Both the position numbers and the translations under genes were made by a program. Positions 19,424 through 29,122 of a DNA stretch of 40,049 nucleotides are shown here, one piece after another. The notes below the pieces were generated by a model that saw only the letters and a list, made by a program, of their open reading frames with translations, searched no databases and was not told the origin of the DNA. The DNA is taken from the NCBI GenBank assembly GCA_902651635.1, contig CACRSC010000015.1, positions 17,415 to 57,463 of the forward strand, in the 5' to 3' direction. The stretch is from Mastigamoeba balamuthi (taxonomy: Eukaryota; Evosea; Mastigamoebida; Mastigamoebidae). Within the stretch, counting starts at the first letter, position 1, and each line of letters starts with the position of its first letter.

Positions 19424-20790
19424 ATGGAGCTCAATGCGGCGCCGCGCGTGTCCTCGACACCGGGCGCACTTCAAATCGGATCTGCGCCGATGAGACGCAC
19501 GTGGACAAGCGGACGCACGTTCCGCGTGACGGTGGTCTCCGGCTTCGATGGCGACGAGGTGGATATGATGCTTCCCGCGGGCGCGACGACGTTCTACCTG
19601 AGGGAGCTGCTCCTGCGCGACTACATTGACCCCGCGTTTCGTGTCCCCGCGTCGCACCTCGCAATTGCGGCGGCGATTTTCGTTCAGCGAGGCGGCCGCG
19701 GTTTGCCTCTTACCTTCCCCCACTCGCACGCACGCAGCCTCAAACACCCGGTGCAGAGTTGGATGAGGTCCTGCAGAAGTCTAGGACCCCAGAGACGCTC
19801 ATCCCCGGCACGAAGTACCACTACTTCTGCATGCCCCAGATCCTGTCGTCCCAGATCGACACCTCGATCATGTGCCCCACCCCGTTCTCTTCCACGACGT
19901 GGTGGTACTTCGAACTCCTGGTGCCCTCCTTCCCGTTCCCGGAGAGCACCGAGAGTACGCCCTCCACCTTTCCCCCCGAGTTGCAACAATACAAATCACT
20001 TGCTGACCCCCCCCCAATCACAGGGGTGGCGCTGTGGTGCACGAACATCTGCATCACGAAGTTCTTCTCCGAGTTGAACACCGACCCGGCACAGTCGGCA
20101 AGCCGGCTCTGCCACGTTCCAGAGATCGGAACGCCGGGCGTTCTGGTTTGCTCTTCCAGCCCTTAGCTTAGTTTGCGTTGAGCTCACATCGGCTCCTTTG
20201 CAAAGACCGCCTGCACAAACTCGGTGATGAGCGAGCTCGAGCACATCGTCCGTGGTGGCATTGGGCGGGCGGCGGCAGAGGGGGCGTTGGAAGCCTTCCG
20301 CCAGCGCGTCCGAGTGGCAAGTGTGTCGATCAACGTTTTGATGCCAACATGGGTCGACGAGCTGTTCAGCGAGTGGTACAACATCACGATGGCCGACAGC
20401 TACGACGAGCAGCGCAAGATCCCGCTGCCCTCGTCGTTCGAACAGTTCGCCGTGGACCCGGACATCCCTGACGCAGTCAAGAGGAGCTACCAACGCGACT
20501 TCTCCATCTACCTCGAGGCCGTCGCCATGGCCAGCGCCTCGTCGCAGCGTTTCGGGGTCGGGAGCACGGTCGTTCCCGCCCTACCGATCACCCTCTACAC
20601 TGCCGACAAGTTCTTCCATAAGGTTCCTCCTTTCTCTGGCCCTCCTCCTACCGACCTGCAGCCACGCACTGAGCCTTGCGAACAGATTGTGGGGAGCGCG
20701 AACCCGTGGAAGATGAGGGCTCAGCACGACCTGATCGAGAGCCGCTTATCTTCCGGAGTGAGATCTGTCTCCGTGGTCTTGTGCGAGTAA
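19424..20790 (+). CDS. Unrecognised multi-exon gene
   Basis: Exons 19424-19640, 19757-19954, 20024-20115, 20206-20622 and 20686-20790 join in phase to about 342 residues. I recognise no family. Residues 30-75 look like a compact mixed fold (FRVTVVSGFDGDEVDMML). Next is an aromatic-rich stretch (KYHYFCMPQILSS, STTWWYFELLVPSFPF), and the second half is more helical (MSELEHIVRGG, PTWVDELFSEWYNI). No signal peptide or membrane segment is seen. The last two splice sites are the weakest; the 63-nt final intron could be retained in frame. It lies between the two duplicated blocks and next to a transposon, so it may be mobile or lineage-specific. Confidence 0.45.
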
Positions 20791-21104
20791 GGCCGTCGCC
20801 TGCCATGCCCGCAGAGATACTCTTGGGTCGCATCCACTGACCAGAAAAGTACTAGAGTCAGCAAATCAAGCCTATCCAACGAAAAAAGTTACTCCAGCAG
20901 ATTCTGTGGTTTTTAGACCGCGCTGGGGTGGGCAGCGCAGGTGGCAGCGAGCAGGCCAGTGGCCCAAGCCTGGGCGTATGGCAGGGGGCAGGGGCAGGTA
21001 TGGGCAGCTGTGGGGCAGGGACTGTCAGCGGTGGTGCGGCTCGTGCATGCAGCTCAGCGATGAAGTCCACCGTGGTCAGCAGACGGCTGTAGATCCGAAT
21101 GCGT

Positions 21105-21722
21105 GGACTGTGTGCAGGCGCATGGGCTACAGTAGCATCAGGGGCGACGTAGTCACTCCCATCAATAATGCACTTCGGGTTCAGAGGCCACACGCCCACA
21201 CGGGCAAACCCAGCTGTTACCATGGACGACTGGCATGCCCTGATGCTCAGCACGGTCCAGAAGGTGTGGTATCATGCCTGCGAGCCCACCACAGTGGCCC
21301 CTGTGAGGTTGAGGTACTTCTTGAGGTACCTCTTGAACGCCACAAAGAACAAGACATTGAGTGGCTGGAGGACGTGTATGGCATGTGATGGAAATGCCAA
21401 CACGTGAATGTTGTTCTGGCACAGAAGCTCAAGGACATCAGGGCACTTGCAAGACAAGTGGTTGTCAACGAGAATTAGAATAGGAGCATTCGGCATGTGC
21501 TTGGCTGCCCGTCGTTTCTGGACCTCAGAAATGACAACCTGAGTTGCCCAGAGACCAAAAATCTTCCTGTTCATCCAGCCCTTGGTTGAGCTTGTAAAAG
21601 TCAAAGTGGTCAATGAACTCAACAGCAGATGGGAGCAGATTCTTCAGTGGTAAGATGAGGCCAGGCTTGAGGTGATCGCCATCAGCAGTTGTACAGGTGA
21701 GTGTATTCAGTTGTAAGCACCT
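21105..21722 (-). pseudogene. Broken DDE_1 transposase (pogo/Tigger type)
   Basis: Conserved blocks appear in order but in different frames: DGDHLKPGLILPLK and FIDHFDFYKLN; then STKGWMNRKIFGLWATQ, PILILVDNHLS (second catalytic Asp), VLAFPSHAIHVLQPLNV, FKRYLKKYL; then TAGFARVGVWPLNP. At least two frame breaks separate them, near 21600 and 21260. The third catalytic Asp, usually in QPLD, reads Asn (codon AAT), a G-to-A change in keeping with the transition-rich decay. No active transposase can be made. Confidence 0.7.
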
Positions 21723-21803
21723 TGAACTCTGACCATGTCATTCATTGTCTCTCATGTCAAAAATATGCAATGCGGTAGAGCAGGTTGAGCAGTGTTGGCA
21801 GCT

Positions 21804-22712
21804 TCACGTTTGTGGGTCACCAGTTGTCTGCTTACCTATTGTGTCCTCCATACCTGCACAGTTATCACCAAGTGCAGCCCAGAGCTTGTCCTGCGGCTTG
21901 TACTCATGCAGCTTCTCTGCAATCATATGGACATGGGCATCTGACCTGAGATCGTGCAGTGCACCTGCAAAGAGTAGGCACACTGCCATGCCATCTGCAC
22001 TTCAGAACACAATGTATACAGGTGCCCGTGATAAGCCTCCTCTCTTCAATGTGTCTGACATTATGTGTACCCAGTGCACACTTTGCAGCTCCTTAAGAAG
22101 TGCAGCAGTCATGACAACATCAATACCAGCAAGAATGCAAGTGATCTCTGTTGGTGATGCAATCTCATGCACACTGGCCTTGCTCATCAGGTCCCTGATT
22201 GACAGTGATGTCAGTCCTTACAGTGATGAGAGACATCAGACGAACAGCTCTGACAGAAGACTAACCTCTGGGATTTTACGGACACTGACCTGAGTGCTGA
22301 GCCAGTATAGAGCAGCTGCTTGCAGTTTGTCTGACAGAGGGTCAGGCAGAGGAGCACCAGGCACACACAAGCAGCTCTTCTTGTACACGTTGAGTAGCAG
22401 TCTAATGACTGCTTTGAGGCTCTTTGCACCCACCTTCACCTTAATCTCGTTTAACTGCAACATCTTCACACTTGTGATGTGCACATAAAAGTCCCTTACA
22501 ACCTTATGGATTGACTCCTTTGCCTGCTCCAGTGACACAGAGCCTTCAGTGTCCCATTGAGATGGCTGCAATTGTGATTGCTGCCACACGAGCCTGCCAG
22601 GGGCTGATAGCCTGGCCTGCTGCAGCTGCTCCAGCGTTGGCTGGTGCTGAGCATTGGCCCCACTGGCGTCCAATTGGATCACCTCCATCTGATTGGCCCC
22701 CAAATCAGACAA
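21804..22712 (-). pseudogene. Upstream transposon ORF remnants
   Basis: Open stretches at 22712-22236 (helical, SLEQAKESIHKVVRDFYVH; no family recognised) and 22187-21804 (MSKASVHEIASP and MAVCLLFAGALHDL, read with a frame problem) lie upstream of the transposase blocks in the same direction. A GTCAGT donor and CAATCAG acceptor near 22290 and 22196 could join them, but the frame does not match. They may be the N-terminal part of the same gene or a second transposon gene. All are CpG-poor. Confidence 0.35.
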
Positions 22713-22865
22713 ATGACGTGTCCTCTATGGCATTGTCAAGCAGATAGAGTGCTGTGGCTGCCATGCTGCAGCTTGAGTTGCCTCTTCCTCGTGCTGTTGC
22801 TTGTGCTGGGATCGTTTAATGGTTTAAATAAACAAGGTAAGCTTGGGATTGATACTGGCCTACTA

Positions 22866-23115
22866 CATAGGCGTGGTATGTGAAGGTCTTTGGGTGGTGC
22901 TTGATCTCCTGAAGGGGGCAAGGGGGATGAGCAATGCAGGCACGACAGAAGAGACTGGGCAGGACACGTGCATACCTTGAGGTGCACAAAGAGCAGCACC
23001 TCGAAAAGGCAGACGAACATCAAGGGCATGCACTCTGCCAGGCAGCGCACTTTCTCCCCGAACCCACAGCATCCCAGAGCGCGTTAACACAGCCCAGAGC
23101 TTTCTCCTCGTCCAT
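22866..23115 (-). pseudogene. Decayed 5' fragment of the CEP95-like gene
   Basis: Aligns with 18496-18750, covering exon 1, intron 1 and part of exon 2. Relative to the intact gene it has a one-base deletion (CCAGCAGCG to CCAGAGCG) that breaks exon 1, and many C-to-T and G-to-A changes from 22866 to about 23050. Of about 20 CpG sites in the intact copy, roughly 14 have become TpG or CpA. The changes stop abruptly towards 23060. The rest of the gene is lost at the transposon border. Confidence 0.8.
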
Positions 23116-23228
23116 CAACAATATCACAACAAGATATCAGTCACCTACACGTCACCCGGAGGAGAGAGGACACCACGTTCGAAGATACGGAGCGCAACAA
23201 ATATAATCTCTCTATTTTGGAACCAAGG
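23116..23228. repeat. Copy of the CEP95-like promoter block
   Basis: Second copy of 18751-18862, including CAATATCAC, AAGATATCAG, CACGTCACCCGGAGGAG and GAAGATACGGAGCGC. It now lies directly before the 3' end of the intact sulfurase-like gene. Its CpG sites are intact, unlike the flanking gene fragment. Confidence 0.7.
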
Positions 23229-23258
23229 CGGCAATCAATCAGCAGGACTATTACTTTC

Positions 23259-23264
23259 TTTATT
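23259..23264 (-). terminator. Poly(A) signal overlapping the stop codon
   Basis: On the minus strand the coding end reads GCT AAA TAA AG, so AATAAA (23264-23259) shares five bases with the last codon and stop. The 3' UTR would then be very short and end within or near the promoter copy. Confidence 0.45.
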
Positions 23265-25246
23265 TAGCAAACGTAGTGGAGACGAAGTCGACGAAGCTGT
23301 CCACGTCACTGAATGTCGTCGCATACCCTGAAAAAGCGACGTTACCACAGACGCGGCAGTTTGCATTGCCTTACCGAGAGAGATGCGGATGGCTCCCGCA
23401 GGCCTGTCGCCAATCATCTCCTCGGTCACGCACATGTTCTCCTTGAGCTTGGCCAGCTCTATCACGTCGTCGTTCTTCATCTGCAGCGCATCGTAGCACG
23501 CTCCCGGGTTGCACATGCCTGTTGTGCGGGGGCGCGTCAGGGACACTGGGGGAGGCAGGAGAGAACTCACATCCAGTTCGGATGTGGAAGTTACGCGACT
23601 TGGCCAGCTCGAGCGCCTTGATGACAGAGACGTAGGTGCCGTCGGGCTCGAGGAGATTGATCGTCACGATTGCTCCCTGGGGCTGCTGTGAGAGCGCGAA
23701 CAAGGGCCACGGAACCCTCCTCCTCCTACCTGTGCGTCGGGCCCGCTGTCGTGCTTGCCGTACAGGACGCACACGGGGTTGCCATTGCGGTGCCTGAGAG
23801 CCTTGAAGCTCGAGGCCATGTACTGCGTCAGCGAGTTCGTGTGCCTCGCGATGCACTGCATCCCGCCGACCTGGCTCAGCGCCTCGAGCCCGATCTCCAC
23901 GTGCAGTATGCTCAGGAACGAGACCGTCCCAGCCTCGAAATGCTCGTGGGCGATCTTGCTCATCACGTGGAAGTCCTTGTCTCCGAGAGACGCGAGAACC
24001 TGCCCGCCTCCCCAGTATGGCTGCTCGCACGAGGGCCGGTGAGCGCGAGGGTTGCTCGGCTGCGGCGTTGGCCGTACCCGCCTGAGCATCGGGAAGGCGT
24101 CGGCGCGGATGAGAAGTGCTCCCAGGCCCGTGGGGTAGCCGAACATCTTGTAGAACGACATGACGACAAAGTCGCCGGGGTACTCTGTCAGGTTGAGCGG
24201 GTGCGTCGGCACATACGCCGCAGCATCGACGAGCACCTTCCACCTCCTGTTCACAGCCCCCACAGCAGGTCAGCACAGAGGGCAAGGCAGCGGCAGGGAG
24301 GGCAGCGACAGAGGGAGGGAGGGGGCGGACTTGCTGGTGCTGTGCGCGAGGTGGATCCACTCGAGGGGGTAGAGCGACCCGTCAAAGTTGCTCTCGAGCG
24401 GGTACGCGAACAGCAGCGGCGTCTGCTGGCCGTCGCCCGCCGCCTCCTCGAGGGCGTCGGGCACCTCCGACTCGCGGACGGCCCTCCACGCGGCCCCGGC
24501 GGCCTTGGCGTACTCCCTGATGCCCAGCACGCTGTTGTGGTTCTGCAGCAGGTGCACGTACGACGGCGACGAGGACCGCGGGCCGGCGGCGAACGGGAAG
24601 CTCTCGCCGACAAGCTTGATCGCCGCCGTCGCCCCCGAGGTGAACACCACGATGTACTTGTCCGTCGTCGTGCCGAACCACCTCGCGACGGCCTCGCGCG
24701 CCTTCTGCAGCTTGTTCTCCGTCATCTGGCTGCAGCTGCTCGGGCTGTCTGTACAGCACAGGCGCCCACGTCAGAGGCTCGAGAGAGCTGCTCCCTCTCC
24801 CTCCCATTGTGCAGCGGCCCGCACGGGCGTTGCCGTAGAGGTGCGTGTCGAGGTCGGCCATGACCCTGGCGATCTGCGAGTGCCTGTAGACCCCGGCGCC
24901 CGTGTAGTCGAGATACACGTCATCTGCAGGTGACGGGGCGAGGAAACCGGTGCACGGAAATGCAACGCTTGGCGTCGTCAGAAGCGATCTCGGGGGAGGA
25001 GGAGGGGTGTGTGCACGGGGGGCACGGACCGCCCATGTGGGGGAAGTCGGTCCTGCGCAGCCGCTCGACGGCGCCAGCGCAGCCGTAGTCGGAGCCGTGC
25101 AGGGCGAGGAAGGCGGACAGGGCGGCGCTGCGGGCGCGGGGGGCGGAGGGCGCGGGGCCCGCGCGCGAGGGCCCGCGCGTGAGGTAGATGGTGGCGAGCA
25201 GCACCGCGCAGGCGACGGCGGCGACGCGCACGAGCTGCCTGTTCAT
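23260..25246 (-). CDS. Moco-sulfurase-like PLP enzyme, membrane-anchored, no MOSC domain
   Basis: Eight exons (25246-25030, 24923-24770, 24729-24331, 24246-24078, 24020-23730, 23676-23571, 23518-23375, 23327-23260) give 515 residues. The fold is the class V aminotransferase domain of molybdenum cofactor sulfurase: DVYLDYTGAGVYRHSQI, VVFTSGATAAIKLV, LVDAAAYVPTHPL, SFYKMFGYPTGLGALL (PLP Lys290), PYWGGG, HIRTGCMCNPGAC (persulfide Cys446) and AGAIRISLGYATTF. MOCOS takes sulfur from cysteine and adds it to Mo cofactor of xanthine and aldehyde oxidases. Two differences: the C-terminal MOSC domain is absent, and the N-terminus is a hydrophobic segment (about residues 5-23) after a basic start, predicting a signal anchor. 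The true substrate is therefore open. Introns are 40-106 nt. Confidence 0.85.
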
Positions 25247-25667
25247 TTTCTCTCTCTTGCGCCCCAGTTTGCTGCCTTTCCCACACCGGGACGCGCACGT
25301 CTCTCTCGGTCAAGCCGAATATCACGGGGAAAAGGGAATATCGGGACAATATCTCTGGGGTGTCCGATCGGTGGAACACGAACATGAAAGAGAAGCATAT
25401 CCCTTCCGCTACCATGAGTGAGGCTTATGATCGATCGTCATCAACAAGAGGAGGAACAGTATCATCTTATGCAAATGGTATCATTGCCAAAATGTGCCCG
25501 GATGAGATGCATGTTGCCCTGCCGGGACCAGCATCGATATCCCCATCTGAGCACTCGTCCAAGGAGAAATCCGCAAACTCCTCTCGAAGAAATGGATTTC
25601 TCTATCTTGACCAGATTTGAAAACACAATTTTGCCTCCGCGCGCGCGAAAGGAGAGAAATCAACGAG
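25247..25667. promoter_or_regulatory. Shared promoter of sulfurase-like and MCM3 genes
   Basis: A 421-bp gap between divergent starts. GAATATCAC, GAATATCGG and CAATATCTC occur within 50 bp (25316-25355), the densest cluster of the recurrent element. From 25384 a short open frame (78 codons from ATG) runs to 25620 in less GC-rich sequence; it matches nothing known and I do not call it a gene. Confidence 0.4.
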
Positions 25668-28636
25668 ATGGACGGCGGCGTGGGTTCTGCCGGCGCCTCT
25701 GCGCCCGGCAACAGCGCGGACGACCGCTACCGCCGGCAGCTGTTCCGCAACTTCCTCGACTACAACGGCGGCTCGTCGGTCTCCCCCGACTCGGCGCCCT
25801 CCTCGGCCGCCGCCGCCGCCCCGCACCGCGCGCGCGTGGAGCAGATGCTGCGCAAGGGCGAGCGCAGGCTGGTCGTGGACCTCGACGCCCTGCGCAGGTT
25901 CGACGCGGACCTGACGCGCACGCTGATGCGGCGCGCGCCCGACGTGCTGCCGGCGTTCCAGGACGCGCTGACGGCCTACGCGTCGTCGGTCGCCGAGACG
26001 ATCGCGTTCGGCGGCGGCGACGGCGACGCAGGGGCGGACCCCGACGCGGCCAAGCAGGCGGCCAGGGAGCGCGAGGAGGCGGCGTCGGCGATGGCGGACG
26101 AGGACCAGCAGCAGTACTTTGTGGGCTTCACGGGCAGCTTCGGCGCCAACCTCGTCAACCCGCGCACGCTCAAGTCGCACCACCTGCGCTCGCTCCTCTG
26201 CGTCGAGGGCATCGTCACAAAAGTCTCCGTGCGTACCCCCCCTCCGCTGTCGTGTCCCTCTTCCCCCCCTAGGAAGCCATTTCGTGGGGTGGGGTCGTCC
26301 GCTTGCTTGCCCCGCTTGCCTTGAGGTGCCGCACTTGGGCGGAAGAGCGGGATGCGACGCGAGGGCTGGCTCGGGGAGGGTGCTGCTGCGCGTGCGTCCA
26401 GGTCGCTGCTCCGTGTGCTCGTTTGGACTTGGCGCTCTCTTGTCTGGGAGTCCCAACTGAATTCCTGCTACTTGAACGACGGACTGCGTGCGGTCACGCA
26501 CTGCGCTGCGCCGCCTCCAGTGCGCGCGCGCGGGGGTACTGCGCTGGGGGTGCAACTGCGCGTGCCCTCTGGCAGTGTAGTGTGCCTTGATGTGCCTTGG
26601 CTGGTGTTAGACGGTCGACTGACGGCCCACCGCGAATGCGACCGCAGGGCATTCACCCCAAGGTCACCAAGAGCGTCCACTACTGCGAGAAGACGCGCGA
26701 GACGCTGTCGCGCAACTACACCGACGCCATCGCGACGTTCGGCGGCGCCGCGGCCTCGTCGTTTGTCAGCGTGTACCCGACAAAGGACGCGTCTGGCAAC
26801 CCGCTGACGACCGAGTACGGCCACTGCGTCTACCGCGACCACCAGACCGCCGTCCTGCAGGAGATGCCCGAGCAGGCGCCCGCCGGCCAGCTGCCGCGCA
26901 GCGTCCTGGTGGTCCTCGACGACGACCTCGTCGACAGGGTCAAGCCCGGCGACCGCGTGCAGGTCTCGGGCGTCTACTGCGCGCTGGCGCCGCAGCCGTC
27001 GCCGAGGGAGAGCGGAGCGTCGTCGGGCAACGCGTTCCAGACGCTGCTCGTCGCCAACAACGTCAAGCACATCGCGAGGGACAGCGCGGCGCCGACGTTC
27101 ACGGCGGCCGACGTGCGGAACATCCGGGCCGTCGCCGCGGACCCGTCGGTGCCCGAGAAGCTCGCGCGGTCGATCGCGCCGTCGATACACGGCCACCCGG
27201 CGATCAAGCGCGCGATGCTGCTGCAGCTGATGGGCGGCATGGAGAAGAGCACGGGCGACAGCAGCCTGCACCTGCGCGGCGACATACACATCCTGCTCGT
27301 CGGAGACCCGTCGACGGCCAAGAGCCAGCTGCTGCGCTACGTGCTCAACGTGGCGCCGCTCGCGGTGTCGACCAACGGGCGCGGCGCCAGCGGCGTCGGC
27401 CTGACGGCGGCGGTCGTCGTCGACCAGGAGACCAAGGAGCGGACGCTCGAGGCGGGCGCGATGGTGCTGGCCGACAGGGGCGTCGTCTGCATCGACGAGT
27501 TCGACAAGATGGACGTCGAGGACCGCGGCGCGCTGCACGAGGTCATGGAGCAGCAGACCGTCTCGATCCAGAAGGCCGGCGTCCACGCGTCGCTCAACGC
27601 GCGCTGCAGCGTGCTGGCGGCTGCGAACCCCATCTACGGTACGTACAACATGCAGAAGAGCGTCATGGAGAACATCGGGCTGCCCTCGTCGCTGCTGAGC
27701 CGCTTCGACCTGCTGTTCATCGTGCTCGACTCGAACGACCCGCAGCGCGACCGCATGATCGCCGAGCACGTGCTGCGCATGCACCGCGAGGGCACGCGCG
27801 TGGCGTCGGTCAGCACCGCGACGGCCGGCAAGGGCGTCGTCTCGATCGAGGACTTCTGCGCCGACGACGACGACTCGGACGCGCTGGCCACCGAGGCCGA
27901 GGGCGCGACGCCCGTCTACAGCGCCCGCGACGCGCTCTTCAAGAGCGGCAGCGGCGACAAGGTCTTCTCGCTGCAGTTCCTGCGCAAGTACATCACGTTC
28001 GCGCGGCACCGCGTGCACCCGGCGCTCAGCCCCGAGGCCAGCGCGGCGCTCTCCGAGGCCTACACCGAGTTCCGCTCCAAGAGCGTCTCTGTCACGAGCG
28101 GCACCGTCTCGCGCGGCTCGGTGCCCATCACGGCGCGTGCGCTCGAGAGCCTCATACGCCTCAGCGAGGCCCGCGCGCGCTGCAGGCTCAGCAACACCGT
28201 CTCGATCGACGACGCGCGCGCGGCCATCGCCCTGATGCGCTACACGCTGCACGGCGAGCAGTCCGAGGGCCTCTCGGAGGCCGCGCCCGCAGCAGCGCCT
28301 GCCGACGCGCAGTCGCGGGCCCGCGCGGCCGAGACGCGCAGGAAGAAAGTGCAGACGCAGGTGCGCGGGGCGCTCGACGAGCTCTTCCAGATGCGCGACG
28401 ACGTCAAGATGGAGGAGCTGCTGGGGGCGCTGGGCGTCAGCTCGGGCGCCGCGGGCCAGGGCCCCGACGGCTGCGCCTCGGCTGCTGCAGGCGCTGCGGG
28501 CGACGACATGGACGTCGAGCTGGGGGTCGTGCAGTGGGCGCCCCCGACGGCTGCGGAGGTCTCGGCGGCGCTGTCGGCGCTGTCGGACGACAACCAGATC
28601 GCGTTTGACGACGGCGTCGCCTACAAGCTGTCGTAG
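25668..28636 (+). CDS. MCM3: DNA replication licensing factor MCM3
   Basis: Exons 25668-26228 and 26648-28636 give 849 residues. Assignment to MCM3, not another MCM, rests on SSFVSVYPTKD, TEYGHCVYRDHQT and APAGQLPRS followed by DDDLVDRVKPGDRVQV. Walker A is GDPSTAKS (406-413), Walker B is CIDEFDKM (Asp470, Glu471) and the arginine finger is in SRFDLLF (Arg539). MCM3 is a subunit of the MCM2-7 hexamer, the replicative helicase, loaded at origins by ORC, Cdc6 and Cdt1. The splice joins IVTKVS to a block ending PKVTKSVHYCEK, as in other MCM3 proteins. The single intron is long (419 nt; donor GTGCGT). The C-terminal tail is Ala- and Asp-rich with a winged-helix-like end. Confidence 0.95.
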
Positions 28637-29122
28637 AGAGAGCGCCAGACGCACCCGCCCACCCCTTTCACTGCACAACCCCCTCACTACCAACCCACCG
28701 CAAATACCGGACCCGTTTGGGAAAGACGCTGTGAGACACGGCTTCCCGTGTTCCGTCTCGGCACCCCCGCGGCGTCCATTTCTCCTCAAAAGCGCAGTAC
28801 GATACGCGGGGTATCAGAGCAGGAGCCTCAGACCGCGCAGTCCACGATAGCGGATTCGAGCAGTCAAATGCGGTTGGCTGGGGGGTTTTTCCGGCAGCGG
28901 ATTTCCGCCGAGTTCGATGGGGGGCGAAAACCCTTTACATTTTTCCATCGATAAGTGCATTTCCAGGGAGCAAGTAAATGCTACAAACGTCACGCGTCGA
29001 GTGACGTGCCACTCTCCAGGCAGCGAGGAAATATCTGGCCCCAGCCATCGCTTTAAATACCGTAAATCGCATCGGTTTTCGGACACAACAGCAAAAAACC
29101 TCATCGGTGCCCAACACATCAC
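28637..29122. promoter_or_regulatory. Intergenic: MCM3 3' region and GH51 promoter
   Basis: This 486-bp stretch has no credible frame. It holds a perfect inverted repeat ACGTCAC (28987-28993) / GTGACGT (29001-29007), each arm containing TGACGT like a CRE/bZIP half-site. GAAATATCTGG follows near 29029, and TTTAAATACC, a possible TATA-like element, near 29052, about 70 nt before the GH51 start. Regulatory roles are inferred. Confidence 0.4.

Larger units (their letters stand above)
20850..22862. mobile_element. Decayed pogo/Tigger-like DNA transposon
   Basis: About 2 kb with base composition unlike its neighbours: lower GC and very few CpG (about 12 in 21241-21840, one in 22081-22260). It encodes remnants of a DDE_1-type transposase on the minus strand and other broken frames. 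The right end near 22806-22858, read on the minus strand, has CAGTATCAATCCCAAGC followed by TTGTTTATTTAAACC, resembling Tigger-type terminal repeats. A matching left end was not found, so the limits are approximate. The insertion interrupts the duplicated CEP95-like fragment. Confidence 0.6.

Noticed and set aside
20820-20900. Left terminal inverted repeat of the transposon
   Set aside because: AATCAAGCCTATCC only loosely resembles the right end AATCCCAAGCTTACC; too weak to call.
25384-25620. 78-codon open frame before MCM3
   Set aside because: No family match and it lies in the shared promoter with three ATATC elements; likely a chance frame in less GC-rich DNA.
25668-28636. MCM5 as the identity of the MCM gene
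   Set aside because: Considered from the N-terminal part, but the VYPTKD, APAGQLPRS and DDDLVD blocks are those of MCM3.
26468-28789. 773-codon minus-strand frame over MCM3
   Set aside because: Arg/Val/His-rich antisense shadow; the sense strand encodes a complete MCM3.
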